A stretch of DNA of 38,265 nt from Hespellia sp. (GCA_022790755.1 JAAVXR010000044.1:1-38265); one strand, 5' to 3'; numbered from the stretch's first letter, positions 7,826 through 17,410 are shown. Notes: generated by a model from the sequence alone, not told the origin. Translations and numbers: made by a program.

Positions 7826-9716
7826 TCAAACATTTTTGCCGGTCAGCAGACAGGATATGGAAGAGCGTGGAATCCAGCAGTTGGATTTTGTTTATATTAT
7901 AGGGGATGCTTATGTGGACCATCCTTCTTTTGGACATGCGGTGATCAGCCGTTTGTTGGAGGCTCATGGATATACGGTGGGAGTGATCGCACAGCCAGAC
8001 TGGAAAGACAAGAATAGTATCACGGTTCTGGGGGAGCCTCGCCTTGCATTTCTGGTGACGGCGGGAAATATGGATTCCATGGTGAATCATTATACGGTAT
8101 CCAAAAAGAGACGAAAAACAGATGCTTACACTCCGGGTGGAGTGATGGGAAGACGACCGGATTATGCGGTGGTGGTTTATGGAAACCTGATTCGACAGGT
8201 GTATAAGCATACGCCTATCATAATTGGAGGGATAGAGGCCAGTCTTCGGCGTATGGCTCATTACGATTATTGGTCCGATAAATTAAAACGTTCTGTTCTT
8301 CTGGACTCACAGGCGGATCTGCTCTCCTACGGGATGGGAGAGCATTCGATCATCGAGATCGCGGATGCGCTGCAGAGCGGAATTGCGGTCAAAGATATCA
8401 CGTTTATTGATGGAACTGTCTATAAGACAAAGTCGCTGGACGGGGTATATGAGGCAGAGATCCTCCCTTCTTTTGAGGAGGAGCAGCGGGACAAACAGAT
8501 CTATGCCCGGAGTTTCTATCGTCAGTATCAGAATACAGATCCATTTACTGCGAAGCGGCTGGTAGAACCTTATGGAGAGCACCTGTTTGTGGTTCAGAAC
8601 CCTCCGGCGAAACCGCTGACACAGATGGAAATGGATGACGTCTATGGTCTGCCCTATATGCGGACCTATCATCCCTGTTATGAGAAAGAAGGAGGGGTTT
8701 TGGCTCTGGAGGAAGTGCGGTTTAGTCTGATCAGCAACCGGGGATGTTTTGGTGGATGTAATTTCTGTGCGCTGACGTTTCATCAGGGACGAATCGTTCA
8801 GGCAAGAAGCCACGAATCCTTGATTGAGGAAGCTGAGAAGATGACGAAATTTGCAGATTTCAAAGGATACATCCATGATGTGGGTGGTCCTACCGCGAAC
8901 TTTCGTCAGCCAGCCTGTAAAAAGCAGTTAAAAGCGGGAGTCTGCTTCAATCGACAGTGCCTTTTTCCGTCTCCCTGCCGTAATCTCGTGGCAGACCATC
9001 GGGATTATATCGCGCTGCTTCGGAAGCTTCGCAGGCTTCCGGGGGTAAAGAAAGTTTTCATACGCTCCGGGATTCGGTTCGATTATCTGTTAGCGGATTC
9101 CGATTCAACGTTTTTACGGGAATTGTGTGAGCATCATATCAGTGGACAGCTGAAGGTGGCACCGGAACACGTGTCCGATACGGTACTTGACAAGATGGGA
9201 AAGCCAAAACATCAGGTGTATTGTACGTTCACAGAGCGTTTTCGGCGAATGAATCAAAAGCTTGGCAGAAAGCAGTTCCTGGTTCCATATTTGATGTCCT
9301 CTCATCCGGGCTCTTCCATGAAAGAAGCGGTAGAATTGGCTCTGTTTTGTAAGAAATTGGGCTATATGCCGGAGCAGGTTCAGGATTTTTATCCGACGCC
9401 TTCGACGATTTCTACCTGTATGTATTATACAGGAGTAGATCCACGCACAATGAAGCCCGTGTATGTTCCAGATAATCCGCATGAAAAAGCCTTGCAGAGG
9501 GCGCTGATTCAATATCGGAAACCGGAAAATTATGCGTTGGTGAAAGAAGCATTGTACAGGGCTGGTCGGACGGATTTGATCGGGTTCGATGCCGATTGTC
9601 TGATTCGACCGCGCCAGATTCGAGGAGAGCACAAAACACAGCGTGTGAGAAAAGAAAAGGCGATGCAGGGAAACGCAGTGAAAAAGAATACGAACTCAGA
9701 ATGGAGGAAAAAATGA
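7809..9716 (+). CDS. YgiQ family radical SAM protein
   Basis: A 635-residue UPF0313/YgiQ protein. The N-terminal cobalamin-binding-like domain (~20-200) includes DAYVDHPSFGHAVISRLLE and IIGGIEASLRRMAHYDYW. The radical SAM cluster motif CFGGCNFC provides C313, C317 and C320. A C-terminal YgiQ-specific domain follows (PDNPHEKALQRALIQYRKPEN), then a basic tail. The family is widespread and its reaction is not established, although the domains indicate an Fe-S, SAM-dependent enzyme. The start is either ATG 7809 or ATG 7818; neither has a strong ribosome site, consistent with coupling to the overlapping HAD gene. Its TGA overlaps the SDR start. Confidence 0.92.
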   Translation: MVFMCNQTFLPVSRQDMEERGIQQLDFVYIIGDAYVDHPSFGHAVISRLLEAHGYTVGVIAQPDWKDKNSITVLGEPRLAFLVTAGNMDSMVNHYTVSKKRRKTDAYTPGGVMGRRPDYAVVVYGNLIRQVYKHTPIIIGGIEASLRRMAHYDYWSDKLKRSVLLDSQADLLSYGMGEHSIIEIADALQSGIAVKDITFIDGTVYKTKSLDGVYEAEILPSFEEEQRDKQIYARSFYRQYQNTDPFTAKRLVEPYGEHLFVVQNPPAKPLTQMEMDDVYGLPYMRTYHPCYEKEGGVLALEEVRFSLISNRGCFGGCNFCALTFHQGRIVQARSHESLIEEAEKMTKFADFKGYIHDVGGPTANFRQPACKKQLKAGVCFNRQCLFPSPCRNLVADHRDYIALLRKLRRLPGVKKVFIRSGIRFDYLLADSDSTFLRELCEHHISGQLKVAPEHVSDTVLDKMGKPKHQVYCTFTERFRRMNQKLGRKQFLVPYLMSSHPGSSMKEAVELALFCKKLGYMPEQVQDFYPTPSTISTCMYYTGVDPRTMKPVYVPDNPHEKALQRALIQYRKPENYALVKEALYRAGRTDLIGFDADCLIRPRQIRGEHKTQRVRKEKAMQGNAVKKNTNSEWRKK

Positions 9717-10504
9717 GAGAACGTATGAGAATCGCGATCGTGACCGGGGCGTCTTCCGGAATGGGCCGGGAATTTGTAAAGCAACTGCCTCATTTTTATC
9801 ACAATCTGGAGGAAATCTGGGTGATAGCCAGGCGGAGAGATTGTCTAGAATCCTTACAGAAGGAAGTGACAACTCCTCTTCGCATTCTGGAGGGGGATCT
9901 GTTGGAGGATTTGCTGATTGTGCAGTTGACAGAGGAACTGCGGCGAGAACGACCGAACGTAAGGATGTTGGTAAATGCTGCGGGGTTTGGACGAAATGGA
10001 AGTGTGGAGTCTCTTGTGCGAAAAGATCAAACGCTGCAGCCGAATATGATTGATTTGAATGTCAAAGCGCTGGTACGCGTGACACAGTGCGTCTTGCCTT
10101 ATCTGTCTGCCGGCAGTCGGATTGTAAATCTTGCATCGGGATCGGCATTTTGCCCGCAGCCATATTTTACAGTGTATGCAGCGACAAAGGCTTTTGTGCT
10201 GCATTTCTCGCAAGGACTTGGGGCGGAACTGAGAGGGAAATCCATCTATGTAACGGCGGTCTGTCCCGGTCCTGTGAAGACGGAGTTCTTTGCACATGAA
10301 GGCATGCGTCTGTCCAAATGGAAAAAGCCATTTGTGGCCTCGGCAGACCGGGTGGTACGCCGTGCGTTGGAGGACACCAGGAAACGAAAACAGATTTCAG
10401 TCTATGGCTTTTCCATGAGATTGACGCAGATCGCAGTGAAAATGTTTCCGCATTCCTGGATTTTGCGGGTCATGGGAAAAGAGACCAAAGGAGAAACGCT
10501 ATGA
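9713..10504 (+). CDS. Short-chain dehydrogenase/reductase (SDR)
   Basis: A 263-residue classical SDR. TGASSGMG at 11-18 binds NAD(P), NAAG at 88-91 is the structural motif, a serine lies in NLASGSA near 142, and Y155xxxK159 (YAATK) completes the active site. PGPVKTEF follows the active site as usual. The protein most resembles the DltE/YqjQ-like SDR group; the substrate is unknown. The frame is open upstream, but the GGAGG at ~9703 and the conserved N-terminus fix the start at 9713. It has ATGA overlaps with both the radical SAM gene before it and the membrane-protein gene after it. Confidence 0.9.
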   Translation: MRERMRIAIVTGASSGMGREFVKQLPHFYHNLEEIWVIARRRDCLESLQKEVTTPLRILEGDLLEDLLIVQLTEELRRERPNVRMLVNAAGFGRNGSVESLVRKDQTLQPNMIDLNVKALVRVTQCVLPYLSAGSRIVNLASGSAFCPQPYFTVYAATKAFVLHFSQGLGAELRGKSIYVTAVCPGPVKTEFFAHEGMRLSKWKKPFVASADRVVRRALEDTRKRKQISVYGFSMRLTQIAVKMFPHSWILRVMGKETKGETL

Positions 10505-11076
10505 AACAGAAAAAAGGTACTCCCGGTTACCTGGATCATCAGTTGAAAATAGAGATTTTAAAGGCAATCGTTTCTTTTGCTTTGGTGCTGGCGATCCTAT
10601 TTCTCGGAATTATGCAGACGGGAAGTCGCTTAAATTTGCTGACGATTGTAGCGATTCTTGGCGCACTTCCGGCCAGTCATGTGCTGGTTGGAGTGATTGT
10701 TCGTTTTCCGCATCGCTCCATCTCCGATGAAGTTGCAAAGGAGATTCAGGAAAAAGCGCCCAATATTTTGGTAATTTACGATCTGATCATTACCAGTTCC
10801 GAGAAGGTGATGCCGGTGGACTGTATTGCGATCTCAGAACATACTGTGTGTGGATACACACGGAGCAAAAAAGTGGACCTTGTATATGCCGCTTCCCATA
10901 TTAAAAATATATTAAGTCAAAATGGATATACAAAGATGACAGTCAAGATTTTTGACGGATATACGCCATTTCTTGCCAGGGCGGAGGGGATGAACGCGAT
11001 CGCAGAGGTGGATCGGACGGAGAATAGGGAAAGGGAAGAGCAGATTCGACGGCTGATTTTAAATATTTCGATGTGA
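10501..11076 (+). CDS. Conserved membrane protein of unknown function
   Basis: A 191-residue protein beginning MKQKKGTPGYLDHQLK, with two adjacent hydrophobic segments (~20-42, IVSFALVLAILFLGIMQ, and ~48-68, LLTIVAILGALPASHVLVGV). A soluble C-terminal domain of ~120 residues contains IISSEKVMP-like and VCGYTRSKKVDLVYAASH stretches. I do not recognise a named family with confidence. The start overlaps the SDR stop (ATGA), and AAAGGAG lies upstream, so it is co-translated with the SDR. Confidence 0.75.
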   Translation: MKQKKGTPGYLDHQLKIEILKAIVSFALVLAILFLGIMQTGSRLNLLTIVAILGALPASHVLVGVIVRFPHRSISDEVAKEIQEKAPNILVIYDLIITSSEKVMPVDCIAISEHTVCGYTRSKKVDLVYAASHIKNILSQNGYTKMTVKIFDGYTPFLARAEGMNAIAEVDRTENREREEQIRRLILNISM

Positions 11077-11119
11077 AAATAAACGATACCACTTTTATTT
11101 TGATACAGGGGATATCATC

Positions 11120-12088
11120 ATGCGAGAAATCATGATCTCAAAGAATGAAGCAAATCAACGGCTGGATAAGTTTCTGAACAAATTGCTGAAAGAAGCCCCC
11201 GCTGGATTCTATTATAAAATGCTGCGAAAAAAGAATATCGTATTGAATGGCAAGAAAGCTTCCGGAAACGAGCGGTTGAAAGAGGGGGATCGCGTAAAGT
11301 TATTTCTGTCTGATGAAACCTTTCAGAAATTTTGTCACCCCAAGTCGACGCTGCGCACAAATCAACGGCTGGATATTATTTATGAAGATCAGGATGTGAT
11401 TTTGATCAACAAACCTGTGGGGATGTTGTCTCAGAAAGCGAAGGCAGAGGATGTCTCTCTGGTAGAACACCTGATTTCCTATCTCTTGGAGAATGGCTCC
11501 ATTACAGAGGAAGGATTGCTCACCTTTTCTCCTTCCGTGTGTAATCGGTTGGATCGAAATACCAGCGGTTTGGTTGCGGCCGGGAAAAGTCTGGTTGGAT
11601 TACAGACGTTGAGCGCGTGGTTTCGGGATCGGACAATGGAAAAGTATTATCTTTGTCTGGTCTGTGGAAAGATGGAACAAGGACAATATATTTCTGGATA
11701 TTTGAAGAAAGATGAACGAAAGAATCAGGTTCAGGTCACAGAACATCCGATTCAGGGAGCGGTGGCAATTCAGACAGAATATCGGCCGATCGGTGTCGGA
11801 GAGAAGACGACCCTTCTGGAAGTCCATCTGCTCACCGGAAAGACGCATCAGATTCGTGCGCACCTCGCCAGCATCGGCCATCCCATTATCGGAGATCCAA
11901 AGTATGGGGAGCAGAGAATCAATCGGCTCTATCGAGAAAGATATGGTCTGCACAGTCAGATGCTTCATGCGTATCGTCTGGAGATTCCTTCGGTAGAAGG
12001 ATCACTGTCCCGGCTGTCCGAGAAGACATTCTGCGCACCGGTTCCGGATATTTTTCGGAAAATTTGTGAGACAGAAGGGGTGATGTGA
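11120..12088 (+). CDS. RluA-family pseudouridine synthase
   Basis: A 322-residue enzyme with an N-terminal S4 domain (~1-65, RLDKFLNKLLKEAPAGFYYKM) and the RluA catalytic domain. NRLDRNTSGLV (142-152) carries the catalytic Asp D145. INKPVGMLSQ and LLTGKTHQIRAHLASIGHP are further RluA motifs. It isomerises uridine to pseudouridine in 23S rRNA or tRNA; the site cannot be assigned because RluC, RluD and clostridial paralogues look alike. AGGGG lies nine bases before ATG. Its stop abuts the recU start. Confidence 0.93.
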   Translation: MREIMISKNEANQRLDKFLNKLLKEAPAGFYYKMLRKKNIVLNGKKASGNERLKEGDRVKLFLSDETFQKFCHPKSTLRTNQRLDIIYEDQDVILINKPVGMLSQKAKAEDVSLVEHLISYLLENGSITEEGLLTFSPSVCNRLDRNTSGLVAAGKSLVGLQTLSAWFRDRTMEKYYLCLVCGKMEQGQYISGYLKKDERKNQVQVTEHPIQGAVAIQTEYRPIGVGEKTTLLEVHLLTGKTHQIRAHLASIGHPIIGDPKYGEQRINRLYRERYGLHSQMLHAYRLEIPSVEGSLSRLSEKTFCAPVPDIFRKICETEGVM

Positions 12089-12628
12089 ATGGGGACATGG
12101 AATTCAAGAGGATTGAGAGGCTCCACATTGGAGGAACTTCTCAATCATACCAACGAGCGCTATCAGGAGAAAGGTTTGGCTTTGATTCAGAAGATTCCGA
12201 CACCGATCACTCCGGTAAAGATTGATAAAGAACACCGGCATATCACACTGGCATATTTTGAGAAGATCAGTACGGTTGACTATATCGGCGCGGTACAGGG
12301 AATCCCGGTTTGCTTTGATGCCAAAGAGTGCGCGGCAGATACTTTTCCGATGCAGAATGTACACGAACATCAGCTTCAATTCATGGAAAAGTTCGAAAAA
12401 CAGGATGGAATTGCCTTCCTGATGATCTACTTTACCAGCAAGGACATCTTATACTACATGCGCTTTCAAGAGCTAAAACAGTTCTGGAATCGCGCCGAGA
12501 CAGGCGGCCGCAAAAGCTTCCGAATCGAAGAATTGACCCCCCAATTCTTCTTCCCCCTACAGCGAGGAAATATGATCCCCTACCTCAATTACATCCAGAA
12601 GGATTTAGAACTGAGAGAGGATCATTGA
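12089..12628 (+). CDS. recU: Holliday junction resolvase RecU
   Basis: A 179-residue endonuclease, the Gram-positive functional counterpart of RuvC, which cuts four-way DNA junctions during recombination and chromosome segregation. RGSTLEELLNHTNERYQEKG (10-29) is the RecU N-terminus. STVDYIG with D64 and FDAKE with D77 and K79 match the metal-binding nuclease core. FFFPLQRGNMIPYL is the conserved C-terminal region. The 40-residue disordered N-terminus of Bacillus RecU is absent, as in many clostridia. The gene starts one base after the RluA-like gene ends; AGAAGGGG precedes ATG. It is usually beside ponA in Bacillus, but not here. Confidence 0.92.
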   Translation: MGTWNSRGLRGSTLEELLNHTNERYQEKGLALIQKIPTPITPVKIDKEHRHITLAYFEKISTVDYIGAVQGIPVCFDAKECAADTFPMQNVHEHQLQFMEKFEKQDGIAFLMIYFTSKDILYYMRFQELKQFWNRAETGGRKSFRIEELTPQFFFPLQRGNMIPYLNYIQKDLELREDH

Positions 12629-12645
12629 AATGCCCCGTGCGATGG

Positions 12646-12667
12646 AGCCGGGGCGGGACGGCTTTCT
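12646..12667 (+). terminator. Weak hairpin terminator after recU
   Basis: AGCCG (12646-12650) and CGGCT (12659-12663) form a stem with an 8-base loop, followed by only TTCT. An alternative pairing is GCCCCG 12632-12637 with CGGGGC 12649-12654. The hairpin lies between convergent recU and the kinase gene. The poor T-run makes it tentative. Confidence 0.4.
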
Positions 12668-15257
12668 ACCCCTTCATAAACTTCACTAACAACCGAGAAA
12701 TCTCTCTCATATCAATCGGTTTTGCAATGTGTGCGTTCATACCAGCGTCCAGACACTTCTGAATATCCTCCGAAAATGCATCCGCTGTCATGGCGATGAT
12801 AGGAACTCTGCCTGCATCCAGACGATCCATAGACCGGATAGCGGCTGTAGCTTCATATCCGTTCATAACTGGCATTCGTAGATCCATAAGAATCGCATCA
12901 TAATAACCAATCGCAGACTGTTGGTATTTTTCTACGCATATTTGACCGTTTTCTGCCCAATCTACTTCAATTCCTAGATCTGTTAACAGTTCCATGGCAA
13001 TCTCCCAGTTTAGTTCATTGTCCTCCGCAAGCAAAATTCGTTTTCCATCCAGTTTGGTCTTAGATTCTGTAGATGCTTCATTGGGTTGGTCTGACAAATT
13101 TGTAAACTGGCGAAGACCATAGAACAGGGTGGATTTGAATAATGGTTTGGAGAGAAAGCCGTTAATACCGGCTTCTCTGGCTTCCTGTTCAATTTCGTTC
13201 CAGTCATAGGCTGAGATCAGGAGAATCGGTATCTCATTACCCAGACGGCGTCGAATTTCTCTAGCAGTCTCAATACCGTTCATTTCCGGGAGCTTCCAAT
13301 CAAGTAAAATGATCTGATAGTCATTTTGCTGACTATGACGCTGTTCAATCATCTCCAAAGCTGTTCTTCCGTCGAGAGTCCACTCAGCTGTGATTCCGAT
13401 AGACTTCAAGGAGTTGATCGTACTCTCGCAGAGCTGTCGGTCGTCATCCACTACCAACATATTCCAAGATGGCAGCGTCATCTCAGATTCCTGAATACCT
13501 GCTTTCTCCAGATCCAGTGTCACTTCAAATGTTGTGCCTTTTCCCTGTTTGCTCTTGACACGGATAGTGCCTCCCATAGCGGAAACGATGTATTTGGTAA
13601 TGGTCATGCCAAGCCCCGTTCCTTCGGTTTTGTGCACGCGGGCACTGTCCTCGCGTGCAAAGGAATCAAAGATTTTTTCTTGGAATTCCGGAGACATACC
13701 AATCCCGGTGTCTTTCACCTGGAAATGAGTGCGGACATAATTTTGTCCTTTGGGTGATGCTTCCTCATGCATAGAGAGGTGGATGGCTCCACCTTCCGGG
13801 GTGAATTTGATGGCATTAGACAGCAGATTCAAAAGGACCTGGTTCAGACGCACACCATCGCAACAAACATTTTCAGTTGAAATATTGTGAATAAATACAT
13901 TGAACTTCTGTTGCTTTGCGGTGACTTGCGGTTGTATGATACTCACAATGCCGTCAATCACTTCACGCAGAGATACCAGATCATAGTTCAGAGTCATCTT
14001 GCCGCTCTCAATTTTGGACATATCCAGCACATCATTGATCAATCCAAGCAAATGTTTGCTGGAGAGGGCAATTTTTTTCAGACAATCTTGCACATGTAAT
14101 GAGTTATCAATGTCGGAGGTGGCAATGGCTGTCATGCCTACGATTGCATTCATCGGAGTTCGAATATCATGGCTCATGTTGGAAAGAAATTCACTTTTGG
14201 CTTTGTTAGCATACTCGGCATTTTTTCGGGCGATTTCTGCAGTGTTGCGCGCGTTATCCAGATCGAGGATTTGTCCGCGTGCCATTTTGAAGAACTGGAA
14301 GTAAATAAATAGAAGCACAAGCAAAATCAAGGTGCAGCTAATCAGGGTCATTATGATCCACTGTGCGCAGAGCCTGTCGATGCTCTGATCGAGAGTTCCA
14401 TAAGGCATGAAGGTGAGCAGATACCACTCGGAATAGTTCAGTTTGGTACAATATAGGTGGTATGGCGTACCAGATGTCATGCATTTGGAAGAATAGTCCT
14501 GATCTGCATTCATAGCAGATTGTAGTTCTTCCAGATACTGCGCCGCATTTTTTCCGTCGATTGTATCATATACCGCATCAACCCGGTCAAAATAATTGTC
14601 CCGATAAGCATCCGAAGTGCGGATGACAAAACTGCCATCCCTGCGGACAATGAAAGAGTACATCATGTGATTGTTCTCATCAAGAGAAAGTGATTCTGTA
14701 ATATATTCTGGTGGAATTCCGGCAACAAGGGCAATGCTGTTGTTTCCGTTTGCCATTGGATAAGAGGCGGGAACACCCAGAAGAACGACGTCGTTTTTCG
14801 TCTCATCTGTCCCGATTGCTACCTTTTTTTCCATATTTTTGATAGAATTCTCAAAAGATTGTGTGTCGGTGGCATATACCTGTTCACCATAGATCATTTC
14901 AAAAGTGCCATCTTCTGAATAAAGCGCCAGATAATTGAATCCACGGGCGTTGGCATTGTAAGCAAGCGTAGACTTCAATTCCTCTATCGTATCGGAAGTT
15001 TCCGGATGAATCGTCTCTGTCAGTGCAGACAATTGATCGAGTCTTAACCCGATCGTCGTCTGAAAATGCATCGAGACTTGTTCACTCATACTGGACATAT
15101 AAATGGTTCCCACGTCGCTGATGGTCGAAGAACTTTTTTTGTTCATATAATAAGCCAGAAAAGAGAAAATACAGATGCAGAGTATGGAAATCAGAATCAA
15201 GCTGGCTAACAGAAAACGCGTCATTTTATTTTTCGGATTTTTTGATGTTGTACTCAT
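12666..15257 (-). CDS. Hybrid sensor histidine kinase with two receiver domains
   Basis: An 863-residue inner-membrane kinase. TM1 is at ~13-37, a ~260-residue extracellular sensor (Cache-like by layout) follows, and TM2 is at ~300-323. A coiled linker leads to a HisKA domain with phospho-accepting H363 (SHDIRTPMN), then HATPase_c motifs NLLSNAIKF, DTGIGM and GTGLGMTI. Receiver 1 has D653 (LLDWKLPEMNG) and receiver 2 has D792 (LMDLRMPVMNG) with AMTADAF and AKPID. There is no C-terminal Hpt or DNA-binding domain, so output needs a separate phosphotransferase or regulator that is not in the window. The ATG at 15257 is preferred over 15284 because GGAGG lies between them. The ligand is unknown. 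Confidence 0.93.
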   Translation of the reverse strand: MSTTSKNPKNKMTRFLLASLILISILCICIFSFLAYYMNKKSSSTISDVGTIYMSSMSEQVSMHFQTTIGLRLDQLSALTETIHPETSDTIEELKSTLAYNANARGFNYLALYSEDGTFEMIYGEQVYATDTQSFENSIKNMEKKVAIGTDETKNDVVLLGVPASYPMANGNNSIALVAGIPPEYITESLSLDENNHMMYSFIVRRDGSFVIRTSDAYRDNYFDRVDAVYDTIDGKNAAQYLEELQSAMNADQDYSSKCMTSGTPYHLYCTKLNYSEWYLLTFMPYGTLDQSIDRLCAQWIIMTLISCTLILLVLLFIYFQFFKMARGQILDLDNARNTAEIARKNAEYANKAKSEFLSNMSHDIRTPMNAIVGMTAIATSDIDNSLHVQDCLKKIALSSKHLLGLINDVLDMSKIESGKMTLNYDLVSLREVIDGIVSIIQPQVTAKQQKFNVFIHNISTENVCCDGVRLNQVLLNLLSNAIKFTPEGGAIHLSMHEEASPKGQNYVRTHFQVKDTGIGMSPEFQEKIFDSFAREDSARVHKTEGTGLGMTITKYIVSAMGGTIRVKSKQGKGTTFEVTLDLEKAGIQESEMTLPSWNMLVVDDDRQLCESTINSLKSIGITAEWTLDGRTALEMIEQRHSQQNDYQIILLDWKLPEMNGIETAREIRRRLGNEIPILLISAYDWNEIEQEAREAGINGFLSKPLFKSTLFYGLRQFTNLSDQPNEASTESKTKLDGKRILLAEDNELNWEIAMELLTDLGIEVDWAENGQICVEKYQQSAIGYYDAILMDLRMPVMNGYEATAAIRSMDRLDAGRVPIIAMTADAFSEDIQKCLDAGMNAHIAKPIDMREISRLLVKFMKG

Positions 15258-15296
15258 AAGGATTCCTCCAAATTGTATCGTCATTTACTATAGGTA

Positions 15297-15325
15297 ATTA
15301 TACCGTTCGTCGCTAAAAATGACAA
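15297..15325 (-). promoter_or_regulatory. Likely promoter of hybrid kinase gene
   Basis: On the minus strand TTGTCA (15325-15320) and TATAAT (15302-15297) are separated by 17 bases. The -10 box matches fully and the -35 matches five of six. The start would be near 15290, with GGAGG before the ATG. Confidence 0.75.
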
Positions 15326-15374
15326 GTCCTGATTCATTTCCATCGGTGTTTGTTTTGCTTGACGGCAGGAAAGC

Positions 15375-15403
15375 TTGACATTCTTGTAGAAACTACGTAT
15401 AAT
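15375..15403 (+). promoter_or_regulatory. Consensus sigma-A promoter of the his operon
   Basis: TTGACA at 15375-15380 and TATAAT at 15398-15403 with a 17-base spacer, a perfect consensus. The leader is only ~45 bases, too short for a T-box or a histidine attenuator, so the operon seems strongly and simply expressed from here. Confidence 0.9.
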
Positions 15404-15454
15404 TTGTAAAGGTTTTAAGCTTTTAGCAGGTTAAAGTGAAAGGGAGCAGAGGTT

Positions 15455-16693
15455 ATGAAACAATTGTTGCATACTCCGGAAGGGGTACGGGATATCTATA
15501 ATAAGGAATGCGGAAAGAAGATGACGGTTCAGAACAAGCTTCATCAGATTTTCCATTTATATGGATATCACGATATACAGACGCCTACATTTGAATTTTT
15601 TGATGTTTTCCGGAAGGAAATTGGAACGATCTCTTCGAGAGAGTTGTATAAATTCTTTGATCGGGAAGGAAATACACTGGTTTTGCGTCCGGATATTACG
15701 CCGTCCATCGCGCGTGCCGCAGCGACATTGTTTGAAGATGAGAAAATGCCGATTCGACTCTGCTATATTGGAAATACCTTTATCAATCATTCCAGTTATC
15801 AGGGCAGGATGAAAGAGAATACCCAGATGGGGGCAGAGCTTCTGGGACTGGATTCCATTGAAGCGGATGTAGAAATGCTTGCGATGGTGATTAACGGCCT
15901 GAAAAGCGTAGGTTTGGAAAAATTTCAGGTCAGTATCGGACATGTGGATTTTATACAGAATTTGCTGGAAGAAACGGGATTTGTGGATGAACAACTGGAA
16001 CAGTTGATCGAATTGATTAATAATCGAAACTATTTTGGAGTGGATGAAGTGATGGACGCTTCCGCTGTGAAAGGAAGTGTGAAAGAAGCCTTTCATATTC
16101 TTCCGGAATTGACAGGAAGCGTAGAAATTTTGGAGAACGCCTTAAAAATTGCGCCGAGTATCAATGCCAGACTTGCAATTACACATTTGCAGAAGATGTA
16201 TGAGATGTTGAAACTTTATGGAGTGGAGAAGTATATAACGTTTGATTTGAGTATGCAGGGCAGTTACGGATATTATACAGGAATTATTTTCCGCGCTTAT
16301 ACATACGGGACCGGGGATGCAATCGTGCGCGGTGGCCGTTATGATCATCTGGTGGAAAAGTTTGGGAAGAATACGCCTTCAATTGGATTTGCCATTTTGC
16401 TGGACGAATTGATGAATGCATTGAATCGTCAAAGAATTGCGGTGGATGATGGGCATTTTACGTTAATTGTGTATACAGATTCGACGCTCAAATGGGCGCT
16501 TTCTCTCGCGGAGGATTTTCGGAAAAAAGGAAAATGTACGGAACTTTTGAAGCGGAAGGCGTCGGATGATATCAAAAAGTATGTGGATTATGGAAAGCGC
16601 CGTCAGGTCGTGAGTATGCTTTGGCTGCAGGAAGACCACAAGATACGGATGAAAAATCTGGTAACAGAAGCTGAGAAAATCATCCAATTCTAG
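15455..16693 (+). CDS. hisZ: ATP phosphoribosyltransferase regulatory subunit HisZ
   Basis: A 412-residue paralogue of histidyl-tRNA synthetase that lacks tRNA-charging ability and acts as the regulatory partner of short-form HisG. The class II synthetase-like core is recognisable: TPEGVRDIYNKEC at the N-terminus, LRPDITPSIARAAATLF (motif 2-like), and YYTGIIFRAYTYGTG with GGRYDHLVEKFG near 275-305. Presence beside hisG, and a ~200-residue HisG, fit the hetero-octameric HisGZ system. ATG follows GGGAGCAGAGG. It is the first gene of the operon. Confidence 0.94.
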   Translation: MKQLLHTPEGVRDIYNKECGKKMTVQNKLHQIFHLYGYHDIQTPTFEFFDVFRKEIGTISSRELYKFFDREGNTLVLRPDITPSIARAAATLFEDEKMPIRLCYIGNTFINHSSYQGRMKENTQMGAELLGLDSIEADVEMLAMVINGLKSVGLEKFQVSIGHVDFIQNLLEETGFVDEQLEQLIELINNRNYFGVDEVMDASAVKGSVKEAFHILPELTGSVEILENALKIAPSINARLAITHLQKMYEMLKLYGVEKYITFDLSMQGSYGYYTGIIFRAYTYGTGDAIVRGGRYDHLVEKFGKNTPSIGFAILLDELMNALNRQRIAVDDGHFTLIVYTDSTLKWALSLAEDFRKKGKCTELLKRKASDDIKKYVDYGKRRQVVSMLWLQEDHKIRMKNLVTEAEKIIQF

Positions 16694-16764
16694 GTGATGC
16701 AAAAGATTATCTACTATTTGAGGATATCTTTTAATGAAGAGAAAAATAAATTGAGGAAGATCAT

Positions 16765-17400
16765 ATGAAATATTTGACATTTGCACTGACAAAAGGAAGA
16801 TTGGCTAATCGAACAATGGAAATGCTGGAAGCCATTGGCATTACCTGCGAGGAAATGAAAGATAAAGATTCCAGAAAATTGATTTTTGTGAATGAGGAGC
16901 GAAAGCTGAAGTTTTTTCTGGCGAAGGGGCCGGATGTTCCGACGTATGTGGAATATGGTGCCGCTGATATCGGTGTGGTCGGAAAGGACACGATCGTGGA
17001 AGAGGGTCGAAAAGTTCACGAAGTATTGGATCTGGGATTTGGAAAATGTAGAATGTGTGTCTGCGGTTATAAGGACGCGAAAGAGTTGCTTCTGCATCGG
17101 GAGCTAATTCGTGTGGCGACCAAGTATCCCAACATTGCGAAAGATTACTTTTATAATAGAAAGCATCAGACGGTGGAAATCATTAAGATGCACGGTTCCA
17201 TTGAACTGGCTCCGATTGTCGGGCTCTCGGAGGTGATTGTCGATATTGTGGAAACAGGATCGACGCTCAGAGAAAATGGTCTGGAAGTTTTAGAAGAAGT
17301 GTGTCCTCTTTCTGCGAGGATGATCGTGAATCCGGTAAGCATGCGGATGGAGAATGACAGGATTAAAGATATCATCACGGAATTAAGAGGGTTGTTATAG
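16765..17400 (+). CDS. hisG: ATP phosphoribosyltransferase catalytic subunit (short form)
   Basis: A 211-residue HisG of the short type that lacks the C-terminal regulatory domain, so it requires HisZ. It condenses ATP and PRPP to phosphoribosyl-ATP, the first and committed step of histidine synthesis. LTFALTKGRLANRTMEML is the N-terminal phosphate-binding region, YVEYGAADIGVVGKD is conserved, and IVDIVETGSTLRENGL contains the PRPP-binding motif. Feedback inhibition by histidine would act through the HisZ complex. The ribosome site GAGGAAG lies upstream. Confidence 0.95.
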   Translation: MKYLTFALTKGRLANRTMEMLEAIGITCEEMKDKDSRKLIFVNEERKLKFFLAKGPDVPTYVEYGAADIGVVGKDTIVEEGRKVHEVLDLGFGKCRMCVCGYKDAKELLLHRELIRVATKYPNIAKDYFYNRKHQTVEIIKMHGSIELAPIVGLSEVIVDIVETGSTLRENGLEVLEEVCPLSARMIVNPVSMRMENDRIKDIITELRGLL

Positions 17401-17410
17401 GAGGATGCAA

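Noticed and set aside
15258..15454. T-box or attenuator leader before hisZ
   Set aside because: The leader from the consensus promoter is only ~45 bases, with no T-box sequence or histidine-rich peptide.
15455..16693. Histidyl-tRNA synthetase instead of HisZ
   Set aside because: It sits next to a short HisG in the his operon, and its HisRS-like core without the rest of the charging machinery fits HisZ better.
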